A stretch of DNA of 50,463 nucleotides from Collinsella intestinalis DSM 13280 (GTDB lineage Bacteria; Actinomycetota; Coriobacteriia; Coriobacteriales; Coriobacteriaceae), in contig NZ_GG692711.1 of assembly GCF_000156175.1 (NCBI RefSeq), positions 3,219 through 53,681 of the forward strand, in the 5' to 3' direction. The notes beneath the pieces are model-generated. The model made no database searches. It was not told the origin of the DNA and saw only the letters and a list, made by a program, of their open reading frames with translations. This document shows, in pieces, positions 43,355-50,463 of this stretch. Both the position numbers and the translations under genes were made by a program. Position 1 is the first letter of the stretch, and each line of letters starts with the position of its first letter.

Positions 43355-44844
43355 CGATGCTCACCGGCCTTGCGCCGCCACGGAAGCCTGAAACGCGGCC
43401 TCCACTCATGATCATCAGGGGCCGGCCCCATGAGCCGCTCATCGAAGGAACACCCGAGCTCGGTCAGCACCCGCGCCGTCAAATCGCGCACATCATGGGA
43501 AAACGGCCCCTCACCAGCCACAAGCGAATCCAATCGGCCGAACCCGATGAGGCCGGCAACCTCCTCGCCCCCAAAGGAAATACGAGCACGAGACGCAAGT
43601 GATGCCCCCATCTCGAAACGCAACGCATCCTCTTCCGCACAACCCGGGGACCCCAGGCGATTGAACACACTCGTCATGCGAGTCGCGGGAACGCCCAGGC
43701 GCGTGGCCAGTCCAACCACCCGGGTGGCAGACGCACCGGCATTCGCACCCGCACTGCCCACGACTAAGCAGCGATCACAAAGAGCAACCACGGCCGCGAC
43801 AGCATCGCCCCAATGCGTCGAGGTGTCGATGAAAATCACGTCTGCGACCTTGCGCAGGACGATGATGAGCCGCTCGACCGGTGCCCCGTACAGCTCCGCG
43901 CGTTCCGGTTCGATAAGTGGTCCCCACAGGGTGAGCCCCGGCCCCACGCGCATCGCGCATGATTCGATGTCCTCCTCAGCGAGCTCGCCGTCCATAGCGT
44001 GCGCTTCGATGCCCTCGAGGCCCCTGAACGCATCGACGCCCAGAACCGACGGCAAATCGCCAAACATCAGGTCAACGTCTATCACGGCGGCCCGCAAGCC
44101 GGCGCGGGCCGCACAGGCGGCCATTGCCGCCACCAGCGTCGTCTTACCCGCCCCACCTTGACCCGATACGACCGCGATTACTGGTGCACGGGGACCGCCG
44201 TGATCGGCCACTTCCCGCTCACGCACGCGTCGGACAACATCTCCCAAATCGACGATATCCCCGGTCTGCTCCGCAACGTCGCCGATGCAGGCAACGGCAT
44301 CCCCATCCGGCTCATCCAGCGCATCCCACGTCTCCGTACTCCACGGGGGGACTTCATCGCCCCCATATCCCATGGGCACGAATGGATCATCCGGAACCAG
44401 GCCATCGCGTTCGGACGCGACCGTGCCACGCGTCGCGACTTCCGTTCCGATATCCATGTGCGCCGCTTCCGCATCTTGACCGCGCGCGTCCGCGCTTCCG
44501 GTCAACGACGCGTCCGTCGCGATGACCTCCTGTGCACCGGCATCGAAGAGCTCTGAGACGAGTCCGGCGTCCATCCCGTCGATACATGCGAGCACCGCGG
44601 GCGCTGCATGCCCCGCCGAACCGCCTCGCACCGCACGTATGACGTGCAGCAAGTCCGAAGCGTTCCCGGGACTCGCCCCCAACGCAATCCGAACGCCATC
44701 ACCCAGTCCGTGCGCAAGCTCGACGAGCACATCAGCATCATCGATGCACACGGTGCGCGCGTCGGGGCAGCGCAGACGAACTTCCTCGCGAACGCGCGCG
44801 GCCGCGCCGCCTCCGTCCCATATCAGCCACATAACGTCCATCAC
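43351..44844 (-). CDS. TadZ/CpaE-like ParA/MinD-type ATPase
   Basis: The 497-residue protein has an atypical receiver-like N-terminal half (ends near DVVRRVRERE), then a MinD/ParA-type ATPase domain with the deviant Walker A SGQGGAGKTTL (227-237), VIDVDLMFGDLPSVLG and VIFIDTSTHWGDA. The signature Lys before GG is Gln here. TadZ proteins place the Tad machinery at the cell pole or site. Overlaps cpaB by 4 bp and cpaF by 4 bp, so the operon is tightly coupled. Confidence 0.85.
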   Translation of the reverse strand: MMDVMWLIWDGGGAAARVREEVRLRCPDARTVCIDDADVLVELAHGLGDGVRIALGASPGNASDLLHVIRAVRGGSAGHAAPAVLACIDGMDAGLVSELFDAGAQEVIATDASLTGSADARGQDAEAAHMDIGTEVATRGTVASERDGLVPDDPFVPMGYGGDEVPPWSTETWDALDEPDGDAVACIGDVAEQTGDIVDLGDVVRRVREREVADHGGPRAPVIAVVSGQGGAGKTTLVAAMAACAARAGLRAAVIDVDLMFGDLPSVLGVDAFRGLEGIEAHAMDGELAEEDIESCAMRVGPGLTLWGPLIEPERAELYGAPVERLIIVLRKVADVIFIDTSTHWGDAVAAVVALCDRCLVVGSAGANAGASATRVVGLATRLGVPATRMTSVFNRLGSPGCAEEDALRFEMGASLASRARISFGGEEVAGLIGFGRLDSLVAGEGPFSHDVRDLTARVLTELGCSFDERLMGPAPDDHEWRPRFRLPWRRKAGEHR

Positions 44845-45521
44845 CCTTCGCTTCCCTCGTTATTCGCCCTTTCGGATCGAGCCGCCTCCCGCGATGCCGA
44901 CGCCCCCGGCAACACCAAGGTCACTTCACCGCGCGTGGTCGCCGCCAGGACGTCACGTACAGCCGACGCATCCACCGCCAGCGTCACCCAGCTCAAATCG
45001 CCACCGCCATCAGCCAAGACACTCGTATCGAGCACTTCGGCGCGCGTCAGGCGATCCGCAACCGAAGCGTCTGCAACATAGACATCGACCTCGTCCCCGC
45101 GGGCGAGCGAGCCGCCCACGGCGTGTTCCGCGTCACTTGCCACCGAAATCGCCACTGTGCCGCGCGGCACCTGCACGACCCTCTCATCACGCAGGAAGTG
45201 GGCCTTGGCGAGCGGGGTGTGGGCGGGAATGCGGGCCGTCGCAACTAGCCCGGACGCATCACCCATCGACGTCAGCGCATCCTCCGGCATGAGAGACGAA
45301 ACCCATTCGACGACCTTCACATTGCCCTCGGAGATCTCGTCACCGGGCTCGATCTCCCTCAGGGCAACGCACACTCGCGTCACATCGCCTCCGTAACGCT
45401 CAAGCGCCCGTCTCGATGCCTGCTCGGCTTCCGCATGCGCCCCGGCGACCGCCGACCATGCGAGCAGCGCGGCACTCAAACCCATCACCGCGCTCAGCCC
45501 CAACCTCACGGTCCTTTTCAC
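44841..45521 (-). CDS. CpaB/RcpC-like pilus assembly protein (SAF domain)
   Basis: The 226-residue protein starts with a membrane helix (LGLSAVMGLSAALLAWSAVAG), then a SAF/CpaB-type domain: VCVALREIEPGDEISEGNVKVVEW, IPAHTPLAKAHFL, VPRGTVAISV and GDEVDVYVAD. CpaB homologues act on the Tad outer assembly; in a monoderm the role is less clear. The start is a GTG at 45521 with GAGGGGG five bases upstream. It is the first gene of the Tad operon, preceded by a structured leader (45522-45742). Confidence 0.82.
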   Translation of the reverse strand: MKRTVRLGLSAVMGLSAALLAWSAVAGAHAEAEQASRRALERYGGDVTRVCVALREIEPGDEISEGNVKVVEWVSSLMPEDALTSMGDASGLVATARIPAHTPLAKAHFLRDERVVQVPRGTVAISVASDAEHAVGGSLARGDEVDVYVADASVADRLTRAEVLDTSVLADGGGDLSWVTLAVDASAVRDVLAATTRGEVTLVLPGASASREAARSERANNEGSEG

Positions 45522-45648
45522 CCAAACCCCCTCGCCTCAGTTCAATCGGCACCGCACACGTGCCGTGATTCGATTGTCGACGCGACACGGCAAGGAGCCT
45601 GGATCGACTTGGGAAAGTGCCTGGTCATCTGTGCTTGTAGCTGTTCGC

Positions 45649-45699
45649 AATCTGCCCGCACCGGACAGGATGAGGGCAGATTTCGGTCCGTTGCCGAAA
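45649..45699 (-). promoter_or_regulatory. Candidate structured leader (pseudoknot and alternative hairpin)
   Basis: AATCTGCCC (45649-45657) can pair with GGGCAGATT (45674-45682), and CGGAC in the loop (45662-45666) with GTCCG (45686-45690), an H-type pseudoknot. TTTCGG (45681-45686) can instead pair with CCGAAA (45694-45699), competing with both. It lies about 130 nt upstream of cpaB; no known riboswitch class is recognised. Confidence 0.4.
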
Positions 45700-45708
45700 A
45701 GGGCTGTG

Positions 45709-45741
45709 GAAAAGCAAACCGCCTGCACGAGGCAGGCGGTT
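45709..45741 (-). terminator. Terminator downstream of rsgA
   Basis: AACCGCCTGC (45717-45726) pairs with GCAGGCGGTT (45732-45741); loop of 5. On the minus strand TTTGCTTTT follows, a T-rich tract. It lies about 185 bp after the rsgA stop. Confidence 0.65.
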
Positions 45742-45753
45742 GCAACAGGCATA

Positions 45754-45781
45754 TGAAGTTGTACGACTGAAGTTGCACGAC
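45754..45781. repeat. 14-bp tandem repeat, two copies
   Basis: TGAAGTTGTACGAC (45754-45767) is followed directly by TGAAGTTGCACGAC (45768-45781), one mismatch. It lies between rsgA and its terminator. Confidence 0.85.
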
Positions 45782-45925
45782 GTTGGTCACAAGGGACCGC
45801 TCGACGTTTCCCAGGCCAAAGGCACAACCACGTAGGTCGCCGGCGCGTCAACCACGCCCCTGCCCCATCTCCGGCGGTGCCTCATACGACAGAAGACTCA
45901 TCGCACATCCGCACGGACGATTGTC

Positions 45926-47074
45926 CTATAGGCGGATATCGGGGTCGAGGCTCTGCGCGCTCACTCTCATCTCCCGGGCGAGCGAAAGAAACGCATCCAA
46001 ACGCGACTGTTCGATCTCACCACACTCCACACCCTCGCGGACGGCGCAGCCCGGCTCGTGGAGGTGCGTGCAGTCGTTGAAGCGGCAGGCACGAGAAGCC
46101 TCGACGATTTCGGGGAAGCTCCGAGCGAGACCGCGCTCGTGGCCCACCAAAGGCAGCGATCGAAGGCCCGGGCAATCGGCGATCACGCCGCAAGGCTCGG
46201 GGAGGGCCACCATGATGCGGGCGACCGTGGTATGCCGACCGGCGTCATCGCGCTCGCGCACGGCGTTGGTCTCCAATGCCTCGGAGCCGAGCAGGGTGTT
46301 CAACAGCGTTGACTTACCCGCACCGGACTCGCCCAAAATCATGCCCACGCTCCCCTGCGGGATGCAAGAGCGGACCTCGTCCAGGCCCTCGCCGGTGAGC
46401 GAGGACGTCGCGATAACGCGCACACCCGTACCTGCCAGGCGACGCAGGGCGCCACACACGTTGGCCACTTCGGCGGGCTCGCAACGGTCGACCTTGGTGA
46501 GCACCACGACGGGGTCGGCCCCGCAATCTCGTGCGAGCACAAGCGAGCGGGCGACGCGGTCGCGCATGAGCGGCAGGGTATCGCGCTCGGCGCCCAGCGG
46601 CTGCACGATGAAGATCACGTCGACGTTCGCGGCGAGCACCTGACGCTCCCCGCGGTTTTTCCCGCGCCAGCGCTCAAAGCTCGTCCGGCGAGGCAAAACG
46701 TGCAAGATAACGCCCATATCGTGACCGGAGGTCACGCGGACCGCCACGACGTCGCCCACGCTCGGCAACATGCCGTCCACGCCGGCAGAAGAGGCTACCT
46801 CGGCATCGGCGGCGCGCTTCGAGCGCTTGCCGCGCTTACCCGGTTTGCCCTTGGCGAAGTCCACCGCATGCTCGGCACGCAACAGGACCCCGCTGCGCGT
46901 GGCGATCATGGGAAAACCGCGGTCCAGACGCACGACCGCGCCCAACTCAATCTCTTCCAGGGGGATATCGAGCGTCCCCGCAAGCTCCGAGCGCGCCGCT
47001 TCAAACGCAGAGACCTGCGTGTCATCGACACGCAGGTCCCCAAAGCTCGGAATATGATCCAAGACGTCAGCCAC
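45926..47074 (-). CDS. rsgA: Ribosome small subunit-dependent GTPase RsgA
   Basis: The 382-residue circularly permuted GTPase matures the 30S subunit. Order of motifs: OB-fold region with a basic insert (KGKPGKRGKRSKRAA, about 75-89), G4 TKVD (193-196), G5 TSSLTGEG, G1 GESGAGKST (248-256), G2-type RHTT, G3 DCPGL (300-304), then a zinc motif C-x5-C-x2-H-x5-C (CRFNDCTHLHEPGC). It starts with a GTG at 47074, 3 bp after the P-type ATPase stop, with AGGA seven bases upstream. This is a co-transcribed pair. Confidence 0.93.
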   Translation of the reverse strand: MADVLDHIPSFGDLRVDDTQVSAFEAARSELAGTLDIPLEEIELGAVVRLDRGFPMIATRSGVLLRAEHAVDFAKGKPGKRGKRSKRAADAEVASSAGVDGMLPSVGDVVAVRVTSGHDMGVILHVLPRRTSFERWRGKNRGERQVLAANVDVIFIVQPLGAERDTLPLMRDRVARSLVLARDCGADPVVVLTKVDRCEPAEVANVCGALRRLAGTGVRVIATSSLTGEGLDEVRSCIPQGSVGMILGESGAGKSTLLNTLLGSEALETNAVRERDDAGRHTTVARIMVALPEPCGVIADCPGLRSLPLVGHERGLARSFPEIVEASRACRFNDCTHLHEPGCAVREGVECGEIEQSRLDAFLSLAREMRVSAQSLDPDIRL

Positions 47075-47077
47075 GCG

Positions 47078-49756
47078 TTAGTCCTGGTTCTTCTCGACGC
47101 GGCGCATAACGGCCTTGTAGATCTCCATCAGCGGGATGATCAGGAAGGCCAGGCCGAGGGCCGTGAACAGGGCGATCGGGTCGAGGGTCATGAAGCCGAA
47201 GACCTCAGCCAGGAAGTCGACCTCGACGGGCACGACCGTCAGCACGACGGCCAGAGCGGCAGCGCCCCACAGCCACTTGTTCTGCGTCTTCATGGAGAAG
47301 ATGGAGGCGCGGCGGCTGCGCATGTTGAAGGAGTGGAAGATCTCGACCATGGACAGGGTGATGAAGGCCATGGTGACGCCCTCCGGGTCGGCGATGCCGT
47401 CGGTGAGCATGGACAGCTCGATGGCGCCGTTGTGGAAGTACATACCGGCGAAGAAGGACGCGAGCACCAGGATGGTGATGATGACGCCCTGGAAGGCGAT
47501 GTCGATGCCCATGCCGCCAGCGAAAACGCCGTCGGAGGCCTTGCGCGGCTTGCGCTTCATGACGTCGCCCTCGGCCTCTTCCATACCGAGCGCGAGCGCG
47601 GGCAGGGAGTCGGTGATGAGGTTGATCCACAGCAGCTGGACCGGCTGGAAGATGGTGAAGCCGATCAGCGTCGCCACGAACACCGAGAGAACCTCGGCGA
47701 TGTTGGCAGACAGCAGGAACTGGATGACCTTGCGGATGTTGTCGTAGATACGACGGCCTTCCTCCACCGCGTTGATGATGGTGGCGAAGTTATCGTCGGC
47801 AAGGACCATGTCGGCGACGTTCTTGGTGACGTCGGTACCGGTGATGCCCATGCCCACGCCGATGTCGGCGCGCTTGATGGACGGAGCATCGTTCACGCCG
47901 TCGCCGGTCATGGCGACGATGTTGCCCAAGCTCTTCCAAGCGTCGACGATGCGGGCCTTGTGCTCGGGCTGGACGCGGGCGTAGACGGAAATCTCGGTGA
48001 CGCGGGTCTTGAAGTCCTCATCGGAGATCTTGTCGAGCTCGGCGCCGGTGATGGCCTGGGAAGCGTCCTCGACGATGCCCAGGTCCTTGGCGATGGCGAC
48101 GGCGGTATCGATGTGGTCGCCGGTGATCATGACCGGACGGATACCGGCCTCCTTGGCCTCCACGATGGCCGCGGTGACCTCGGGGCGGACCGGGTCGATC
48201 ATGCCGGACAGGCCGCAAAACACCAGATCGTGCTCGAGGGCCTCAGGGGAGAAGTCGGTCGGGGCCTCGGCGTAGGTGCGGTTGGCAAGGGCCAGGACGC
48301 GCAGGGCCTGGTCGGCCATGGCCTTGTTGGCGGCGAGAATCTGCTCGCGGCGCTCGTCGGTGAGCTCCACGACCTGGCCGTTGTCGTACACATGGGTGCA
48401 CAGGCCGATGACGACGTCGGGAGCGCCCTTGGTGAACTGCTCGTAGTCGCCATCGACGTCCTTGACCACGACGGACATCATCTTGCGGCCGGAATCGAAC
48501 GGGGCCTCGCCGATGCGCGGACGCTGCGAGTCGAGGTCGGTCATGCCAGCCTTGGCGGCGTCGTTGACGAGGGCGCACTCGGTGGGCTCGCCCACGGCCT
48601 CGCCCTTCTCGGCGTCGTACTTGGCGTCGGAGCACAGGGCCATGCCTGCAAGGAACTTGTCCTCGTCGGCGGCGAGCTCGTGCTTGACGACGGTCATCTT
48701 GTTCTGGGTGAGGGTGCCGGTCTTATCGGAGCAGATGATCTGGGTGCAGCCGAGGGTCTCGACGGCGGTCATCTTGCGGATGATGGCCTGGCGACGGGAC
48801 ATCTTGGTGACGCCCATGGAGAGAACGATGGTCACGACGGCGACCAGGCCCTCGGGGATGGCGGCGACGGCCAGGGACACGGCAACCATGAAGGTGTCGA
48901 GCATCATGGCCGGGTTGGAGCCCAGCTCGCCGAAGTGGCGAACGATATCCACGGCGAAGATGATCACGCAGATGGCGAGCACGAGTTTGGTCAGGATGCC
49001 GGAAAGCTCGTTGAGCTTCATCTGGAGCGGGGTGAGCTCCTTCTTGGCACTGGTGAGCGCGGAGGCGATCTTGCCCATCTCGGTGTTCATGCCGGTGCCC
49101 ACCACGACGGCACGGCCACGGCCGTACACGACGGTGGAGCCCATGTAGCACATGTTCTTACGGTCACCCAGCGGCACATCGTCGGTGCCCTCGGCGAGGG
49201 AGATGACGTCGGCGTGCTTCTCGACCGGGACGGACTCGCCGGTAAGAGCGGCCTCCTCGATCTTCATGGAGGCGCTCTCGATCACGCGGCAGTCCGCAGG
49301 CACGGAGTCGCCGGCCTCGAGCAGGACCACGTCGCCGGGGACGAGCTCGGAGCTCGCCATATGGACCATCTTGCCGTCGCGGATGACCTTGGACTGGGCC
49401 GCGGACATCTCCTGCAGCGCCTCGAGGGCCTGCTCGGACTTGGCCTCCTGGATCACGCCGAGGACGGAGTTCAGGATGACGACGGACAGGATGATGGCGG
49501 CGTCCGCCCACTCGGGCTCGCCCTGGATGAAGCCGGTGATGACGGAGATGGCGGCCGCAACGAGCAGCATGATGACCATCGGGTCGCCCATCTGCTCGAA
49601 GAAGCGCTTCCACATGGGAGTCTTCTCTTCCTCATCAAGCTTGTTCGGGCCCACGCTCGCCAGGCGCGACTGCGCCTCAGCGGCCGTCAGGCCGGAAGCG
49701 GCACTCGTGGACTGCTCCTCGAGCACCTCCTCAGCCGAAGCCAAGTACTCTTTCAA
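47078..49756 (-). CDS. Calcium-type cation-transporting P-type ATPase
   Basis: The 892-residue pump has the cation-ATPase N-terminal domain, actuator TGES (LTGESVPVEKHAD), phosphorylation motif CSDKTGTLTQNKM, GDGVNDAPSIK hinge and about ten membrane segments. Ion-site residues match SERCA-type Ca2+ pumps: PEGL in M4 (IPEGLVAVV), NIAE in M5 and NLITDSLPA in M6. Export of Ca2+ is inferred. The start is a TTG at 49756 with GGGAGGGG five bases upstream; the longer frame lacks support. A TATAAT-like -10 lies at 49828-49833 on the minus strand, but the nearest TTGACA is 24 bp away. Confidence 0.92.
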   Translation of the reverse strand: MKEYLASAEEVLEEQSTSAASGLTAAEAQSRLASVGPNKLDEEEKTPMWKRFFEQMGDPMVIMLLVAAAISVITGFIQGEPEWADAAIILSVVILNSVLGVIQEAKSEQALEALQEMSAAQSKVIRDGKMVHMASSELVPGDVVLLEAGDSVPADCRVIESASMKIEEAALTGESVPVEKHADVISLAEGTDDVPLGDRKNMCYMGSTVVYGRGRAVVVGTGMNTEMGKIASALTSAKKELTPLQMKLNELSGILTKLVLAICVIIFAVDIVRHFGELGSNPAMMLDTFMVAVSLAVAAIPEGLVAVVTIVLSMGVTKMSRRQAIIRKMTAVETLGCTQIICSDKTGTLTQNKMTVVKHELAADEDKFLAGMALCSDAKYDAEKGEAVGEPTECALVNDAAKAGMTDLDSQRPRIGEAPFDSGRKMMSVVVKDVDGDYEQFTKGAPDVVIGLCTHVYDNGQVVELTDERREQILAANKAMADQALRVLALANRTYAEAPTDFSPEALEHDLVFCGLSGMIDPVRPEVTAAIVEAKEAGIRPVMITGDHIDTAVAIAKDLGIVEDASQAITGAELDKISDEDFKTRVTEISVYARVQPEHKARIVDAWKSLGNIVAMTGDGVNDAPSIKRADIGVGMGITGTDVTKNVADMVLADDNFATIINAVEEGRRIYDNIRKVIQFLLSANIAEVLSVFVATLIGFTIFQPVQLLWINLITDSLPALALGMEEAEGDVMKRKPRKASDGVFAGGMGIDIAFQGVIITILVLASFFAGMYFHNGAIELSMLTDGIADPEGVTMAFITLSMVEIFHSFNMRSRRASIFSMKTQNKWLWGAAALAVVLTVVPVEVDFLAEVFGFMTLDPIALFTALGLAFLIIPLMEIYKAVMRRVEKNQD

Positions 49757-50087
49757 TCTAACCCCTCCCGGAGTATGCCAAGCGGGACGCAGGCGCGCCG
49801 CGCCCCAATCCAACAGTCTGACACCCGATTATAATTCCCGGAATCTGGGCAAGGGCTTGTCAATGGTCGATATGGTACCCAAGCTGTCGGGCCCCATGCC
49901 AGCTGGGGACGCGATTCGGCGCAATGCACACATACCGGAACGATAGGCAGTGCTCGAAGCAAGTTCAATATGAATTGAATCGGCACACGGTTGATTCATG
50001 TCGATAAGCGGCGCAGGTTTTCCTATAATGACTCTTGCATACGTATTCGCCCACAACGCCTATCACTGACATCAGATGGAGGTCTGA
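49757..50087. other. 331-bp divergent intergenic region (ATPase / pyk)
   Basis: No gene. It holds a perfect minus-strand TATAAT (49828-49833) ahead of the ATPase, and the pyk promoter (50001-50029). The stretch from about 49870 to 49990 shows no distinctive structure. Confidence 0.55.
50001..50029 (+). promoter_or_regulatory. Promoter of pyk
   Basis: TCGATA (50001-50006) and a perfect TATAAT (50024-50029) are 17 bp apart, about 58 bp before the pyk ATG. Confidence 0.75.
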
Positions 50088-50463
50088 ATGCAGCAGAAAC
50101 TGAAGCGCACCAAGATCGTTTGTACCATGGGCCCTGCCTGTGACAACGACGAGACTATCTGCGAGATGCTGAAGGCGGGCATGAACGTCGCCCGCTTCAA
50201 CTTCTCCCATGGCTCCTATGAGGAGCATCAGGGCCGCATCGAGCGTGTGCGCCGCTGCGCCGCCAAGGTCGGCAAGCCCGTCGGCATCCTGCTCGACACC
50301 AAGGGCCCCGAGGTCCGCACCGGCCTGCTCGAGGGCCACGCCAAGGTCGAGGTCCACGCCGGCGACAAGATCACCGTCACCGCCCAGCCCACCAGCGAGG
50401 ACTGGCTCGGCAACGCCTCCCACATCTCCCTCGACTACGAGAAGCTCCCGTCTGAGGCTGAGA
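50088..50463 (+). CDS. pyk: Pyruvate kinase (N-terminal part; cut by window end)
   Basis: The 125 codons in the window start QQKLKRTKIVCTMGPAC and include the K+/Mg2+-binding ARFNFSHGSYEEH and the substrate-binding LLDTKGPEVRTG, all typical of pyruvate kinase domain A/B. It converts phosphoenolpyruvate and ADP to pyruvate and ATP. The ATG at 50088 has GGAGGT four bases upstream. The gene continues past the window. Confidence 0.97.
   Translation, partial: MQQKLKRTKIVCTMGPACDNDETICEMLKAGMNVARFNFSHGSYEEHQGRIERVRRCAAKVGKPVGILLDTKGPEVRTGLLEGHAKVEVHAGDKITVTAQPTSEDWLGNASHISLDYEKLPSEAE

Larger units (their letters stand above)
45522..45925. other. 404-bp region: Tad leader, rsgA terminator, repeats
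   Basis: No gene is seen. From high to low coordinates on the minus strand it holds a 14-bp tandem repeat (45754-45781), the rsgA terminator (45709-45741), a hairpin/pseudoknot set (45649-45699) and a GCCGTG/CACGGC stem (45562-45567/45586-45591) before the cpaB ribosome site. No convincing -35/-10 pair for the Tad operon is identified. Confidence 0.5.

Noticed and set aside
46700-49834. 1044-codon plus-strand open frame
   Set aside because: It is antisense to the P-type ATPase and rsgA, which have complete motifs; its His/Asp/Gly-rich translation has no recognisable domain. Long antisense frames are expected in this high-GC DNA.

Overview
The window reads as a chromosomal segment of a high-GC Gram-positive bacterium of the class Coriobacteriia, most probably Collinsella or a close relative. 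Support for this comes from the tmk-holB-ricT order, an archaeal-subtype topoisomerase I, a split transketolase, a GTG/TTG-rich set of start codons with strong AGGAGG-type ribosome sites, and many Gram-positive families (YhgE/Pip, VanRS-like two-component system, Tad/Flp pilus). The genus is an inference from gene content, not a database match. Almost all genes lie on the minus strand; only the DUF559/AbiEi-like gene, a D-Ala-D-Ala carboxypeptidase and pyruvate kinase are on the plus strand.

Region 1 (1-9981): DNA-replication cluster topA-tmk-holB-ricT, then the Tat translocase pair tatA/B-tatC, a STAS anti-sigma-factor antagonist, a membrane-anchored TPR protein and an aspartate-type aminotransferase. 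Between topA and tatC lies a 467-bp gap with three tandem 24-bp repeats and the tatC terminator. Region 2 (9982-15906): a 766-bp segment bounded by 27-bp imperfect inverted repeats (a MITE-like candidate carrying one small ORF), followed by two tandem YhgE/Pip membrane proteins. Region 3 (15907-22247): htpG with a candidate promoter and heat-shock-type operator, a DUF559/AbiEi-like gene that looks foreign, and a non-oxidative pentose-phosphate block (split transketolase and transaldolase/FSA). Region 4 (22425-29683): a PhoBR-like two-component system, a lone pstB, a VanRS-like two-component system and a divergent D,D-carboxypeptidase, so phosphate and cell-wall sensing sit side by side.

Region 5 (29779-35996): a small membrane protein, tatD, ksgA, metG, rsmI, a GH5-like protein that lacks the usual acid/base glutamate, and tRNA-Phe with a clear promoter and terminator. 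Region 6 (36122-45521): a complete-looking minus-strand Tad/Flp pilus operon read in the order cpaB, tadZ, cpaF, tadB, tadC, flp, an unknown anchored protein, a second small prepilin, tadE, a 689-residue tadG-like protein, a second tadE and a DUF192 protein. Nearly every junction overlaps or is translationally coupled. No prepilin peptidase is present in the window. The leader upstream of this operon can form a pseudoknot and a competing hairpin. Region 7 (45926-50463): rsgA, a calcium-type P-type ATPase and the start of pyk.

The most interesting items are the TIR-bounded element, the GH5-like protein with a lost catalytic residue, the structured leader and unusual prepilins of the Tad operon, and a bipartite 26-bp motif found upstream of two unrelated plus-strand genes. 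All functional calls rest on reading motifs in the translations; no searches were run.
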